The notes: generated from the letters alone by a model not told the origin. A DNA stretch of 64,000 nucleotides from Eleginops maclovinus (GCF_036324505.1 NC_086354.1:4942217-5006216), one strand, 5' to 3'; positions 1 through 16,474 are shown, counted from the stretch's first letter. Program-made: numbers and translations.

Positions 1-143
1 CAGTAGAACCATACTAGGCCTGTGTGAAGCAGGGCAGAAGCACTTAATCTAAAAGAGTGTGAAGGAACAATCACAGGTCATGGCCGCGTGCATGCATGCA
101 CAGTGATGAATTGGCTCAATTTCAGTCGAGCTTGTGTACAAAC

Positions 144-2781
144 CTTCCTCGTCATAATTTGACATGTCATCTGTGATCATTGTGCTGAAGTCTAGTAAGA
201 GGTTCCAAGTGTCCTTAGGAATTGATCGTTTGTGGTGCTCCTGCAAAAGCGGAATGAGTCAATGACAAAGAATAACATTTGCATTTTTTAGAGTAATCTT
301 GAGTGTGTGTTTTTTTTAATTTTTTTTACTTACAACTAAAAATCTGTTCCACAAGTCCAGGAACTTGAATCTTCCAGCCAGTACTAAATTCCAATATGCA
401 ATTGCCATTTCTAAATCTGTACGAGAACCAGAATATGTTAATGTAGATATTTGACATCAGTGTTTTTCTAATGCTTTTTTTTGCTGCTGAATGACATTTA
501 TTCCCAAGAAAATGTATAAGCACATCTTTGGTTAAAACAATATTTAATGTAGTGCTCATTATTTGCAGAAAACCTCAATTTTAAGATCAATCATCCAAGT
601 GTTAGTAGATTAATACATTATTTAGTGGAGGACAGTCCTAGTCCATGCAACAAACAAACCATGATGATGTGCATTAACAGGATTCTTACCCAAACCTTTC
701 TGGCCAGGATTCTTTGCAAAATTAAATGTAAACTGGTAAAAGTCCTTAAATTTCCCTTGGTCCTTCAACTCTTGATCCATCTTTGGCAGCTGCGCTTTTA
801 GCTTCTCTATGGTGTCACACCTGGGGAACAAACAGAAAGCAGAATGTCAAGTTTGGGTCAACCAAGAGGAATGCTTTTTTTCCACTGGAGTAGATTCAAC
901 TTGCTTGTTACACAAAGCAACTCATAAGAGGCATGCACATTGAAAATAAAGTATTTGGCTTATATTTGTCATCTTCCAAAAAATGTCTAGAGCCTCTACT
1001 TTTTTCTGCATGCTCCATATGCATATATCATATTCTATATAGCAGCACTTCCGAAAATGTGTGAGGGGATATAAACAAATATTCCATTCCTTAAAAATAT
1101 AAATTCTTTGTTTAATAAAAACTTTTAAAGAACTTAAATAATTCAAAAATACCTGGTTATATTTGACATGAACTAATCAGTTAGTTTCCCACACTGCAGA
1201 CGCTGCACTGACACAGAAGCCTAGAAATAACCACCTAGTTAGTTTTTATATAACTTCCAGTCACTTTTTGTGACATGTAGATTTGGAATATTGAGAATAA
1301 TTGCATTTTAGGCTAAAAAACCACAAATTTGTATCCACGTCGTTTCTAATTGACTTTAACCATTTTTACAAAATGTATTAGCCATGTGTGTCCCTTTTCC
1401 TAACTTCCCCTTTTCTCTCCATCCCTCATCCCAATTTAAATTATGATCTGTAAATATTAATTCAAAGTGCCTCCAAAGTGTGGGAAGTTTCATATAGTTA
1501 AGGAACTCTATGAGTTTAATGATAAAGTCCACTTTTCAGATAACAGAGGAGGAGTTTCAGGATTGTTTGAGCCATCTGATTATACATTCTCACCCCTGTT
1601 CAGCCATGCCCTCCATGAATTCCTGTTTTGAAAACTCGCACTGTGTTGCTGCCCTGAACTTCCAGGCTATAAGGAGGACACTGATGCTGGCTGGGTCCAG
1701 AGCCAGGTCGTCACAGAACTGCTGGATCCCATCAATGCCAATCTTGTTGTCATCATGGGGATCTTATTATGGAAAAAGGATAGAAATAATTAATTACATC
1801 ACAGCCGAATGCGAATGAAAAAACACTCAATAGTTTCTGTTTTTCACTGTGTGATTAATTATCCATACTGTCTATGGTTTACAATCTGTAACATGCTGAA
1901 TATTAAATTGACAAGTCATGTGGGGCATTATCCTTATACATTGAAAAGACATACCTCTATATCTGTTGTACAGCTGATCGAGCTTCTTCTTGTCTAAGGC
2001 CCCCTTTAAATTTGATACATAGAGCTCTGGATTTTGGAAAAACTTGTCAGTGGCAACATCTAGTTTCCAGTCATTCTGTGACAGGCAGGTCAGTGCAGTC
2101 TTCTCATTGGATTGTGTGAAAATCATGAACTGACGAACTTTATCCTTCTGTGAGGACTTCAGCTTGTTCTGGACAAAGACACACAAAACAGTTGCTGTTG
2201 CATCAACACACCAATACACATTATAAGAATAGTCAAGTCAAAAACAGTATTTCTCTATTGTAACTGCAGAAGTCTTACAATCCAAAATTACCTAATAGGA
2301 GTAGGATAGTTGGTAGCTTCAAAAGCACTTCACCATGGTTTAACACATGAAATAACAGCGTTAAGAGAACTAGAAATAACATGCTAATATGACAGCAGAT
2401 AACGACATGCAATGTGTCTACTGACTGGCTAGTATCTTTTATATTTTTGACAACATTAAACAAGCAATCCACTGATAAAATCCTGTCAACAACAATATAT
2501 AGCTTACTGTGCTGCAGTGTGTGCAACCATAGCTAATTTAGTTTGTCAGTGTGCTTAGCGAGCTTAGCGAGCTAACTAAGCGAGCTGGCTAGTCTCACCC
2601 GGAGCTAGTTAGCTAATGCTAACGTCGAGAACTAGGTTTGTTTTCATTATATAAAGGGAGTGTGAGGTCACTGCCGCATGCTATTGACTATATACATCAC
2701 CAGCGAGTAAAGGTGTATGTTTGTAAACACTATATACATTTTCATCCCGGCAACAAATTAAAAACACTCATCTCTTACCAT
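144..2781 (-). CDS. dcun1d1: DCN1-like protein 1 (cullin neddylation co-E3), 3' end missing
   Basis: Co-E3 that binds cullins and neddylated UBC12 to promote NEDD8 transfer. Coding exons on the minus strand, all with GT/AG borders: 2779-2781 (only the ATG), 1955-2168, 1594-1762, 690-820, 334-416 and 144-240. They encode [15 protein letters not shown] at the start, a UBA-like region (about residues 8-45), then the cullin-binding PONY domain with [48 protein letters not shown] and [13 protein letters not shown]. The 697 nt equal 232 codons plus one base, against 259 residues in the human protein, so the last exon (about 27 residues, the AWPVLIDDF end) lies left of base 1. The sequence fits DCUN1D1 rather than DCUN1D2 (for example [12 protein letters not shown]). 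The first exon contributing only the start codon is unusual but the donor follows the ATG directly (ATG|GTAAG) and exon 2 resumes with AACAAGCTG. The gene is head-to-head with setd9. Confidence 0.95.
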
Positions 2782-3147
2782 GTTTGTCTTTGCCCGACTC
2801 CCTTTCCGCCCATCCAGCTGGCTAATGCGTGTAAAGTTTTTACAAGTCGCGTAAAAAGCTCTTCCGGTTGAACCATCATTTATTAAAAATAAAAGGTTTC
2901 TTCTTGTTTATATTATATCCTAAAGTGCTAACTTGTATTTTTTTCACTTATTTACCTAACATATTACACACATTATATGTTAAGTGTTGAAACATGTTTT
3001 CAAACTGTAAGAGTTCTGAGACGAAATGTGATGTACTAACAGGTGCGCATTTTATTTTGGAGCAACTTGTCGGAAGTGGCTCTAGAAATCGCGAAAATAA
3101 GCTCCTTCCTCTGACCTATGTGTCCGGAATATCAGACGTCTATCTGA
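2782..3147. promoter_or_regulatory. Probable bidirectional promoter between dcun1d1 and setd9
   Basis: This 366-bp gap separates two divergent start codons. It contains two ETS-type core motifs in opposite orientation: CCGGAAG on the minus strand at 2861-2867 and CGGAAGT on the plus strand at 3071-3077. ETS/GABP sites are common in vertebrate bidirectional housekeeping promoters. No TATA box is evident. An out-of-frame ATG at 2994 opens 80 codons overlapping the setd9 start; it matters only if transcription begins upstream of it. Promoter function is inferred from position and motifs. Confidence 0.5.
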
Positions 3148-3990
3148 ATGTTAAGGAGTGCTTTAAACAGAGTTCAGAACAAATGGAAATCGTACCGACA
3201 CCGGTTTGTACCTTGGGTTGTTCTGAACCTGTCTAAAAATGAGAAAACTCTGCGGCAGGTGACGGACCGCTCTAAAGACAAGCTGGTCTCAGATCAGGAA
3301 GTTTCAGCGAGCCTGCTACAGCTCTTCAGAGTCCTGCTCAGGAGTCATGGGACTGATCATGGGGAGCTCCGAGGGGCTCAATCTCATCTTCTCGGAGAGG
3401 AAACAACTGAACAACATCCGTGTAAAGAGGATGCCATGTTACGATCGCTAGGATTCTGCATTGCACGGAAACCCAGCACTTTACCCTTTGCAGGAACTGG
3501 CGTGTTTGTCACCAAAGGATGTGTACCCAAAGGAGCTACAGTGGCCATGTACCCTGGCACAGTTTACCAAGCCTATGAGCCAATTCTCCTGCAGTCCATC
3601 AGAAACCCATTTGTATTCAGGTGCATTGATGGGGTCCTGATTGATGGGAATGACAAAGGCATCTCCAAAATGGTGTTCAAGTCCTGCAGTGGCCGGGACA
3701 GAATGGGGCCCTTCATGATGAGTGACACCAGCTGGCTGACCTCCAGTCCACAAAACCCACTTGCTGTTGGACAGTATGTGAACAACTGCTCCAACGAGTA
3801 TCCTGCTAACGTGTGCTACCAGGAGTTTGACGTGCCTATCAAATTTCCCATCAAGCTCCGCCAGTATCTGCCTAATGTCAACTACAGCACAGAAGCACAG
3901 AGGCCCCTACGCTGTGTTGTCCTTGTATCCCTCAGAGACATCACAGCAGGGGAGGAACTATTCTCCAACTACTTCACCATTGTGCGTTAG
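3148..3990 (+). CDS. setd9: SET domain-containing protein 9, uninterrupted single-exon frame
   Basis: A 280-residue protein resembling human SETD9 (about 299 residues) along its length. The N-terminal part has KWKSYRHRFVPWVVLNLS and LRQVTDRSKDKLVSD. The SET region includes GTGVFVTKGCVPKGATVAMYPGTVY, here noted as the GVFVTKG and AMYPGTVYQ blocks, then DGVLIDGNDKGISK, NPLAVGQYVNNCSN with ANVCYQEFD, and the C-terminal GEELFSNYFTIV, the family form of the SET GEEL-Y motif. The start at 3148 aligns with the known N-terminus. The frame has no intron and no frameshift, although mammalian SETD9 is multi-exonic to my knowledge. Substrate and function of the family are poorly known. It may be an ancestral intron-poor form in this lineage or a retrocopy that kept a complete frame; the shared upstream region with dcun1d1 suggests it is expressed. 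Confidence 0.9.
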   Translation: MLRSALNRVQNKWKSYRHRFVPWVVLNLSKNEKTLRQVTDRSKDKLVSDQEVSASLLQLFRVLLRSHGTDHGELRGAQSHLLGEETTEQHPCKEDAMLRSLGFCIARKPSTLPFAGTGVFVTKGCVPKGATVAMYPGTVYQAYEPILLQSIRNPFVFRCIDGVLIDGNDKGISKMVFKSCSGRDRMGPFMMSDTSWLTSSPQNPLAVGQYVNNCSNEYPANVCYQEFDVPIKFPIKLRQYLPNVNYSTEAQRPLRCVVLVSLRDITAGEELFSNYFTIVR

Positions 3991-4414
3991 AGTCAGAGTA
4001 CACTCACTGTACACTTTACTGCATTGACTGGGGTTTATGCTGGATTTTTTTAAACAGACGAAGGCGTTGTATTGTTTTGATCAATGAGAATTGCAGGGAT
4101 ACATATTTTTTTAGTTCAACACCCAGGCCAGATGCCAGGATGAAGCTACTAAGGTTGCTGTTAAAAGTTTCAAGCTTGAATTTACTTTTTATCTATACCA
4201 ACATAAATTTGACAAATAATGTGATAAGATTTAAATTAAAGTACAGTTAGGTCCCACTTGATGATTGGCGTGACTCTATATCCAAACCTTAAGTCCATAT
4301 ACACATGTCCCAAAGGAGCGCAAGCCAGACAAGCCATACCATAGTAAAACATGCTTCTGTTGATTTATGTTTCTAGTTTCTAGTGTTATCGGACCTTAGA
4401 ATAGGTTTGAATGA

Positions 4415-4420
4415 AATAAA
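4415..4420 (+). terminator. Candidate polyadenylation signal for setd9
   Basis: A canonical AATAAA, followed directly by another overlapping AATAAA-type run, lies about 425 bases after the setd9 stop codon and before the first repeat on this side. No other hexamer is closer to the stop. Assignment is by position only. Confidence 0.35.
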
Positions 4421-4470
4421 TAAAAAGGATATTCATTTATGATTTTGGATTATTAATAACTATGTATTAA

Positions 4471-4780
4471 AGCGCCACTATTATACTTTTGGGGGGTTTC
4501 CCCTTTCCTTTATGTAAGTTTTTGTGCATGTGAATGGTCTGCAAAGGCTGAAATCCCAAAGTTTCTCTCCCCCCACCCCCATTAAATGCCTCGATGGGCT
4601 CCGTTGTTTACTTCCTTAACATAGTGACATCGCTTTGTAACACTTGCTCTTCTATTGGCTAGTGCTCCAACATATTGTATGTGATAGTCTAAGGGGCGAG
4701 ACATCTCTAAGTGATTTACCAATCAAAACAGATACAACCAGTTAACCAATCATAGCAGACTGGGCTCTCAAGTAAAGTAC
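4471..4780. mobile_element. MITE-like repeat, copy A
   Basis: Matches the stretch at about 62227-62535 in the same orientation, block by block: the CCCTTTCC start, the AATGGTCTGCA-AGGCT block, the ATAGTGACATC block, the CTTCTATTGGCT block and GCAGACTGGGCTCT. No coding capacity. Two further partial copies exist in this window. The right terminus is not clear here, so the superfamily cannot be assigned. Confidence 0.6.
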
Positions 4781-5212
4781 CTGTAACTTGGTAACTTTCC
4801 ACCAACAACAGCTTGGCAGTATAAACTTACAGAGACCGGGTGCAGTTCATACAAGTATCATGAGTAACCTTTAGCATGGGCGAGTTACCAGACACAACAA
4901 GGTTGGGAAACACAGAGCAACACAGTAAAGTAAACTGTTTATTAACTGCATATTAACAAAATGGTACCCTCACATCGCAAATAATAAATAGCCTACATTA
5001 CACACACATTCAATTGCCTTCTGAAATAAAAAAGCCTAAAACACTATTGACAATAAGCTATGGTGTTACATAAAGCAAACACAGTTTTAAAACCTGTCTC
5101 CTACATTACTTTGCAGAATGTGTTTTTATTATTGAGCTTAACAGCTATGGTTCACCAACATCTAATATACCACAAAGTTGCCTTAGTTATAAATATATAG
5201 AAGAAGAGAACG

Positions 5213-6217
5213 TCTTCATTGCCCCTGTGCATTCTGGGTGAGGATATGACTGTGGTGGAGGATTACAAGTACCTTGGAGTGCACCTCGACAATGGACTGA
5301 ACTGGAGGGCCAACACTGACACTGTGTACAAGAAGGGGATGAGCCGACTCTATTTCCTAAGGAAGCTGAGATCCTTCAACGTTTGCAGCAAGATGTTGGA
5401 GATCTTCTTCCAGTCTGTTGTTGCTAATGCACTCTTCTTTGCTGCCGTCTGCTGGGGGGGCAGCATTAGAGGTGGTGACACCAGCAAAATCAATAAACTG
5501 ATTAGGAAAGCTGGCTCAGTCATCGGCATCAAACTGGACAACTTTGAGGCTGTGGTGGAGAGGAGGACTCTGAACAGACTGTTGTCCATCATGGATAACC
5601 CCACCCACCCTCTCCAACTGCAGCTGGACAGACAGCGGAGCTCCTTCTCCAACAGACTGCTCCAGCTTTGCTGTCACAAGGACAGGTACAGGAGAACATT
5701 CCTGCCCACTGCAATAACTCTGTAATATAATTCCCCTCTGGCTGGCAGACAACTCACTGCCCCATAGCCTCTCTGTAAACTGGACTTAACATGCACTCCT
5801 TCACACTTAACATTGTACATTTACACTATATTATTATTGCCTTTTTGTACATTTGTATATTTCATAACATTCCTGCCTACTGCCATAACCCTGTACAACA
5901 AATCACCCCTCGCTGGCAGAGAACACACTGCTCCATGGCTTGTAAACTGTCTTCTCTTCCATAAACCAGAATATTTTGCACAACAGCTATTTGCATAATT
6001 TCAATGTTTAATAAATCAAATGTCTTATCGATTATTAATTGTATACACTTGCTCAAGTGTCAATTTCAATTTTAGAATTTTTTACATTTTATTAATTTCT
6101 ATCTTATTGTATATTTAAACATGTTTAACTTGTGTTATGCTTGACACTGCTGCAGAAACAAACTAATTTCCCAATTTCTCTATCTATCTATATATCTATC
6201 GATCTATCTATCGATCT
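5213..6217 (+). mobile_element. 5'-truncated non-LTR retrotransposon (reverse transcriptase C-terminus and 3'UTR)
   Basis: An open frame to 5725 encodes the thumb and C-terminal part of a LINE polymerase: EDYKYLGVHLDNGLNW, SRLYFLRKLRSFNV, ANALFFAAVCWGGS, and a C-terminal DRYRRTFLPTAITL. The catalytic palm (FADD/YADD) is absent, so the copy is truncated at its 5' side. The 3'UTR contains a partly duplicated tail: the CATTCCTGCC-ACTGC-ATAACxCTGTA block occurs at about 5699-5725 and again at 5869-5895. The element ends with the GACACTGCTGCAGAAAC block followed by a TCTA microsatellite at about 6181-6217. Clade is CR1/L2/Rex-like, not resolved. Confidence 0.75.
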
Positions 6218-6626
6218 ACCATCTCATCTAAAATGTGACCACTGCATTCACTGCTTCATCTTGCACGGACCTCACACGAACCCTATTTCCAGAAATGGAG
6301 CACGAAAATGTCAAACTCAGGATTTTTTGGCCTATCAGGGACACTGTAGCAACCCAAGCACTACTTGCTACTGCAATATCCTTCCGCTAAGAAATATAGA
6401 TTTCGTTAATGTTCACATTTTGTCTCGGTTATTATCAAATAAATGTGTACATAGCAGTTTGTAAATACAATTTATGTAATCCAGACATTAAGTTGATCAA
6501 TTGAGAGTAACAATTCAACGAAGCGGAGCATTTAAAGTTAATCAGTGAAAATAGTCCGGCTGCATAAAACCTTTCGCATCCCCATCAGCGATCTTTCCAG
6601 TCGCATGTTGAAGTTGGGAACGGATC

Positions 6627-10538
<3,912 letters not shown>

Positions 10539-11127
10539 GCACTGAGATTCTTCTTTCTTTTTTTAAACGCGGTGATAGCGATCGTCTACTTGCATTGTGC
10601 GTTATATTATTCGAGGGTGGAAAAAAAAAACCTTCTCAATGCTAAACCTTGGATCAGAATTTTTGGTATGTGTTAAAAGCGAGGTGATTTCTATGGTGGT
10701 CTCTCTCGGACAGTTGTAGACTCTAACTTCGACAGGTGACTGTGGTTGGAGCTACAAATCCATGGGGTCTGTAAAGGTTCTTATCAGGTATTTCTTTCCA
10801 TGTTCAGTTAAGATGTGTGTATTCGGTGTTCTCCACCATTTAGTAACTTACTTGTGGACTAAAAGGTATAAGTGCTGTATAAAGTCTGCAAATTATGTTA
10901 TGCTAACATATGTGCTGTGTATTGTGGGATTGCTTTATAGAGGCACTTCTGTTTTAATGTATATTCACTTGCACTTATATTATGTGAATGTTTATTTAAG
11001 TGTCCCAGATGTTTCATTTTACCCCACTTGCACTATCAGATTTCCTCACTGGTTATATGTTGTTTTACCCTTACCAGAATATATTGCTACCCCCCTCTAC
11101 TGCTTTTCAGAATTGTATGAATGTCTT

Positions 11128-11133
11128 AATAAA
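11128..11133 (+). terminator. Polyadenylation signal of eif4a2
   Basis: AATAAA about 590 bases after the stop codon of eif4a2, followed within 40 bases by a T-rich stretch. It is the first canonical hexamer after the stop and would give a 3'UTR of about 610 nt. Confidence 0.65.
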
Positions 11134-11810
11134 ACAAGATTGGTGTTAAATTTGCATCGTCTGTCATGCAGTCCTTTTTCGTTTAAGTGATTGTGTTGGG
11201 GTTAAACTGTTCAGTTTTGCAATACTTGGGACACAGGGCCACCTACTGTCAAGCAGCGGTGAAATATATTACAGAATATTGACAAGTTTAAAATGATAAC
11301 CCTGTCAGTAGTCAAAAACATGCATGGCAATATTTTTGAGTTAAGCTAAAAATATAACTCGAATATTTTCCTTGGGTGAACATCATACTTTTTCCAAGTC
11401 TCTCACGTATGAGTCGTGTTTCTTTTACAATGAGTTTATAAAGTTGTGACTAAAATAAAATATGCCAGGTTCAGTTTTATTTACAGGTAACTTTATGGCT
11501 CCCTCCAAGACAATTGAAAGTGATTACAAAAAATGAGAAACACTAACGTAGTGCAGCAGATAGACATATAATGGCATTTAGAAGCAAAGAATAAAACCAG
11601 CTGTGAGAATTGTGCATAATGTACAACCCAGAGAACATACACATTATTTTAGTCAAGGCTGTTAAAATTAAAAAACTTAATAGAACTAGACTGCTTTAGT
11701 TATGCATAAAGCAAAAACAAGAATACTACCAGAAAATATACACAACAAATTAGTTTTTCATCTCAGGATGAGTATCAGGAGAAAGTTTTATTTTAAGCAT
11801 TAGTTTGCAT

Positions 11811-12689
11811 CAGAGTTGGGTGTAACGCGTTACAAAAGTAACGGAGTTACAGTAATGTATTACTTTATGCTGTAACGCAGTAATAAAATGCATTACTTCT
11901 GCAATTTGGGTAATATAATACCTGTTACCATTCTCAGTAACGCAGTAACAACACATTTTAAGCCGAAATGATGTGGTGTTTTGTTTTTAGGAAATCACAA
12001 ACATCGCGAGACATTCCGACACCAGAGAAATAATTGTGAATAGTAACTCAGTAAGCCTGTTTACTATTGGTTCAGAGGGCTGCAGAAAGAACAGAAAGAC
12101 AGGAGTGCGCACAGGCCGAAGCAACTGAAGGTAACTTTCTCTGGGTCTGCCTCTTGAACCCAGAGAAGTTCAGAGACTCGTGGCAGAGTGTTGAAGATAT
12201 GCAGCCTCAGTCCTCTGTGGAATCGCCGGCTTTTAGAAAGCTTGTCAGCCAAATCCCCGTTAACACACCAATGACAAGGTGAGCTAACGTTGAATAGAGA
12301 CTCGATCCTATATAGCAGGTCACAGGGCCGTGCAGAGGCTCCACTAACATGTTATTAATAACACACAGAGACGTCATGGTACCGGTATCACATATTATTC
12401 AGCCCACTTAAACGCAGCATGAGTTTGATTTCTAGCTATCCTCATTTTCAGCATGTACTGCCAGATAGATAGATAGCTTTAATTAATGAGCTGCAATAAA
12501 CTCAATTTTAGCATTTAAAGACATACTTTTGCAGTTATTTTGGTGAAAGTAACTCAAAGTAACGCAAAAGTAGTGTACCGATATTACAGTTCAGAGAAAG
12601 TAATAATGTAATGTAACTTCTTACTTTAAAAAGACAGTAATAAGTAATATGTACTGTATTACATTTTGGAAGTAACTTGCCCATCACTG
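11811..12689. mobile_element. hAT-like non-autonomous element
   Basis: Terminal inverted repeats: the left end starts CAGAGTTGGG and the right end, read inward, starts CAGTGATGGGC. Both ends then continue with many AGTAAC/GTAACGC motifs, which form an imperfect subterminal repeat array as in hAT elements. The flanking 8-mers GTTTGCAT and GTTTAAAG agree at five of eight positions, so the target duplication is decayed. There is no transposase frame. A short GATAGATAGATAG run is inside. Confidence 0.6.
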
Positions 12690-15470
12690 GTTTAAAGCAA
12701 ATGTGTGTCTCTGTAGTTGTTTGACATACAATTTAAAGGGTTGTATTTTTAAGTTTAAGAAAAATGTATAAAGAAAAAGTAATCAGATTTCAATCATGTC
12801 AATCCAGGTTTTTGTAACCTCTGTATTTACCCTCTTGTTCATGTATTTTAGTTTTACTGTCTTATTATATGTTAGGACACCTATGTCACACTTGAATAAA
12901 TAGTTGGACGTATACTTAATTGGTATATTGTTGGAAAAACAAGACTGATTACTCATTAATACGAAAAAGACAGCAGCTGACTAGCTTAGCGTAAATACTT
13001 TACCCAGGAGGAAACGGCAAGCATTTCTCTCTCTACGAATAAATGTATAAAAAATATCTGTTTGACATATGTCTTTTTTTAAAACACATTTGCTTCTGTC
13101 AGACATATAGGCTAGATGTTTCCAGTCTGTAAGCTAAACTAACCATCTTTTAGCTCTAGCTTCCATTGCGCAGTGTGCAATTATATTTAGCATGTCAACT
13201 TCCTCAGCACAATTATTTTTGCTAAGCCACCCCTTAGGGAGGGGACTGAAGATGAGCTTCATTGTTCTGATGACTAACGTCAGGGTCTCCTCACGGACTG
13301 CCTCTCTAATGATCACACTCTAAAATTAACAAAACCTTTTCTATCTCCAAGGGAAATTAGATTAAACAGCTCCCATATTACCTATTAAATTATCAGATTT
13401 AGTCATTTAAATGATATAAAAAGATCATTATATTTATTTGGATATGTTAATACCAGTTTGTGAACACAGGCAGGCAGCTGCTTGTGTTTTTAGACCGTCT
13501 AAGTCCTTTCTGTGAATTCTTCTTCTTTATGCGTTGCCTTGGAAACAGAGCAGCTGTTAGGAGAACAGCTAATCCAGGCAACATCATATTACATAGTAAA
13601 TAAACATATCCACAATTCACAGCAAGTCGAGGAGTAGAGAGGGTCGTGTTGACTTTAGGCTGTCAAAAAAAAAAAAAAATTCACTGAGGTGAAACTAAAC
13701 TTGAAATATTATCTGAGAAGAAACTTGGTAGTTCCTGGAATTAGAAAAAAATGTCAAAAAATATTTGGAGATGTGTGAGTCTGAAGTTCCTCATTTGGAT
13801 TTGGTTTTCAAAAAATCATCCGGGTTCTGTATTTCTGAATCCGTGACTGTGTTGTGGCTATGTGTTTTAAATGTGTCTGTAACTGCTGTTTACCTATCTT
13901 GGGCCAGGACTCTGTTGAAAAAGAGATTTTTAATCTCAATGAGTTGCATCCTGGTTAAATAAAAAATACAATAAATCAACGGAAAATTGATCGCCACAGT
14001 TTTTGTTTTTTCTCTGGAGGTGGATGACACAGCACTGACACAGATTTTTTAGGGTCAGCAGTGTGCCAAATGACTCCAATGATCAGACGCTGATGAATTT
14101 CTGCCCGATGCCAGAGGTATTTTTGGCTCTATGTATCAAATGTCAGATGAGTGAAAATAAATCATAGTGAGCGTCGTTCCAGCACACGTTTAGAGAGTCC
14201 ATTCCTTTAGTCGTAAAGATGGTAGGCTAGTAAACAGAAGTACTACCTTCATGCTATGTTTGCACTTGCACAGCAATGAGGTGTATGTAACTCCTCCAAC
14301 CGCTCTGCTGCTTTGCAAACTGTTGGAGGGGAAATTTGTGTTTGTGACCTTCCAGTTCACAGGCAAAGCCCCTAACCACCCTACCCCCACCACCCAAACA
14401 TGTGAGTGATTTGCATTTTAAACACTTGGTTTCCGCATGCATGTCTGTATTTCCTTTAGTTGTTCGCTTCACGTCTAAACCCAATGTGGTCAAAGTGTAT
14501 AAAAACAGACTCATTTACGAATGTGAACACAGTAGTAACTGTTAATCTACCAGAAGCACCTAAACATAGTATACTTTATGCTCCTAAAAAAAAGGCAGCC
14601 CCCCAAAAAATATATCGGATCTTTCTGGGTGCCTTGCGTTACTTTGTGTTTTTGTGTTCCTTTTGTTGTTTTAAAGGGAAAGTTTGGATTCACGTCTGTA
14701 GGTAATGGTTATTCATCTCGACTTATCATATTTGTTCCCTAAATTAACCATTTGTTCTCTGTTTTGAAAACATATCAAGATTAAAGGAATCATTTTGCTT
14801 TTTGGGAAGTACATCTATTTGATATTGCATACATTTTGTAAAAGCCACAATCTGTTGTTTTTGACAGGACCGGCCCTGATCAATGTGCTGCCCTAGGCAA
14901 TACCCCACCAGAAGAATGCTTTCTGTTTTGTATTCTGATGTCATTTATTTAATTTATTCTTTATTGTTTTTTTGCAAGGCGACTTTCGGCACTCAGAAAA
15001 AATGTAATGGATTATTATTATTAATATTATTATTGTGAATGCTGTGTCGTAGTACTAGGAAACGACAGCATAGTTCTGAGAATGTTTGGGATTTAAATTC
15101 ATGGTGCATGCCAGATTTTATGAAATGTTATTAAAAGAAACTCAGTTATGCATACTTCCTGAAATAGTGATTCTGTTATTTAAGTGAAATACAACAAACA
15201 CCATTACGATCACCATTACCAATGTTCGGTGGGACCATAACGGGAGTCTCTACTTTGAATGACAGGTGACAATCAAGGACAGATTGATTCTTGAAACGTA
15301 GCTGCAATTAAGCTAAAAGAAAACTAAGGAATAAGTAAAAGAAAGACAATAATCATCACTAAAAGTCAAACGTTCCATTGTTTCCTCATGTTGACAGGCC
15401 AACAATGTGACATTATTGAGGCCTGCAAGTACTAACACTCATTTTAAAAAACACTGTCACTTTCACTTGA
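12690..15470. other. Intergenic, no gene seen
   Basis: AT-rich DNA between the hAT-like element and the b3gnt5 3' region. Contents noticed: an A-run at about 13664-13679, a LINE 3' tail remnant (separate entry), and an ATT-rich microsatellite near 15013-15036. No splice-flanked conserved coding block or RNA gene was recognised. Confidence 0.6.
13840..13975 (+). mobile_element. LINE 3' tail remnant
   Basis: The block CTTGGGCCAGGACTCTGTTG, then AAAGAGATTTTTAATCTCAA, then CTGGTTAAATAAA resembles the 3' end of a widespread fish LINE family. The GAGATTTTTAATCTC part is a small palindrome. No coding region remains. Assignment is from recall of the motif order. Confidence 0.5.
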
Positions 15471-16242
15471 GAGTTTATTTCATTAAAAAACCTTTTCACA
15501 AAGTTAATTACAAAAAAAGATACATGACAAAAAAATATTCAATTTAGAGTCCACACTTTTTTGCGCTTCTTAATATACATCATCGTTATTTGCAGCAAAG
15601 GAAATGTTGTCTGTGACACATCTATTCTACTTCACTGTGAGGATTTTCCCACCTTATGACATGGAGACATTTTTAGATTTGACACTGACATTCAGCATAT
15701 TAGGTTACACATCAGGAACTCCATGTTGAATTCCATATCTTTGGCAAGCATTTTATGTTTCAGTAATATAATCCGACAATTAGAGGAAGTTCTCTCAAAC
15801 TTTATTCAAATAACATTTTCTAACCCACAGAAAAAAAGTCCAAAAAAAAACCCAAGTTTGAACATTTTGTTTATGGGCTTATATATATTTTTTGAATCAG
15901 TCGTCGCATGTGCCCAATGAACTCAAAACAAGTTTTAAATTAAAAACATAAACACAATATAGCTTTAAATAAAGTGTCTGTGTTTTTATAATTTCTCCAA
16001 AAGTTTGACTATTGATAAGTGCGATTTTTCATGTGGTTCAGAAAAATTGCAAAGCTGTATCTTTAAATACTAACCCAAAGCAATTGCATACCAGATTTCA
16101 AGACTTTGCATCGTGTTATTTTCTGCTTATCATACTCAATTCAGTCTCAAATCCCATTTCTAAACATGGTGTTCGACTACATGTAAACAGCACCTTTTAA
16201 AAAACTATTCATAACACATTCTGTAGTAAATGCAAAGCCAGT

Positions 16243-16248
16243 TTTATT
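16243..16248 (-). terminator. Candidate polyadenylation signal of b3gnt5
   Basis: AATAAA on the minus strand, 227 bases after the stop codon. Other minus-strand AATAAA hexamers at about 15798 and 15474 would give longer 3'UTRs. Which is used cannot be told from sequence. Confidence 0.4.
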
Positions 16249-16474
16249 ACAGTTTTAAACAAGCTGTCATTGACATGTTGGAGATCTCACACTAAGCAGG
16301 GACAAACGGGTCATCTGGTGTCTTCGACTCTGGAAACACACCACACACGCTCCAGTGTTTTCACATGGGTGTCTGACTGAAAGGACTGAGGTAATATTTG
16401 CAGCCATGATCCTTCTTGCATTATGATCGATGACACACGCCCTCTCAGTCTGCAAATACAAACCTGTCGTAGGA

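Noticed and set aside
1510..1818. 102-codon plus-strand frame
   Set aside because: It lies antisense to dcun1d1 exon 3 and reads through its introns; no family resemblance.
2994..3236. 80-codon frame overlapping the setd9 start
   Set aside because: Different frame, no resemblance to known proteins, and in the promoter region; at most a uORF.
14340..14400. Similar tRNA/SINE-like string (GACCTTCCAGTTCACAGGC)
   Set aside because: No A and B box pair and no tail or target duplication.
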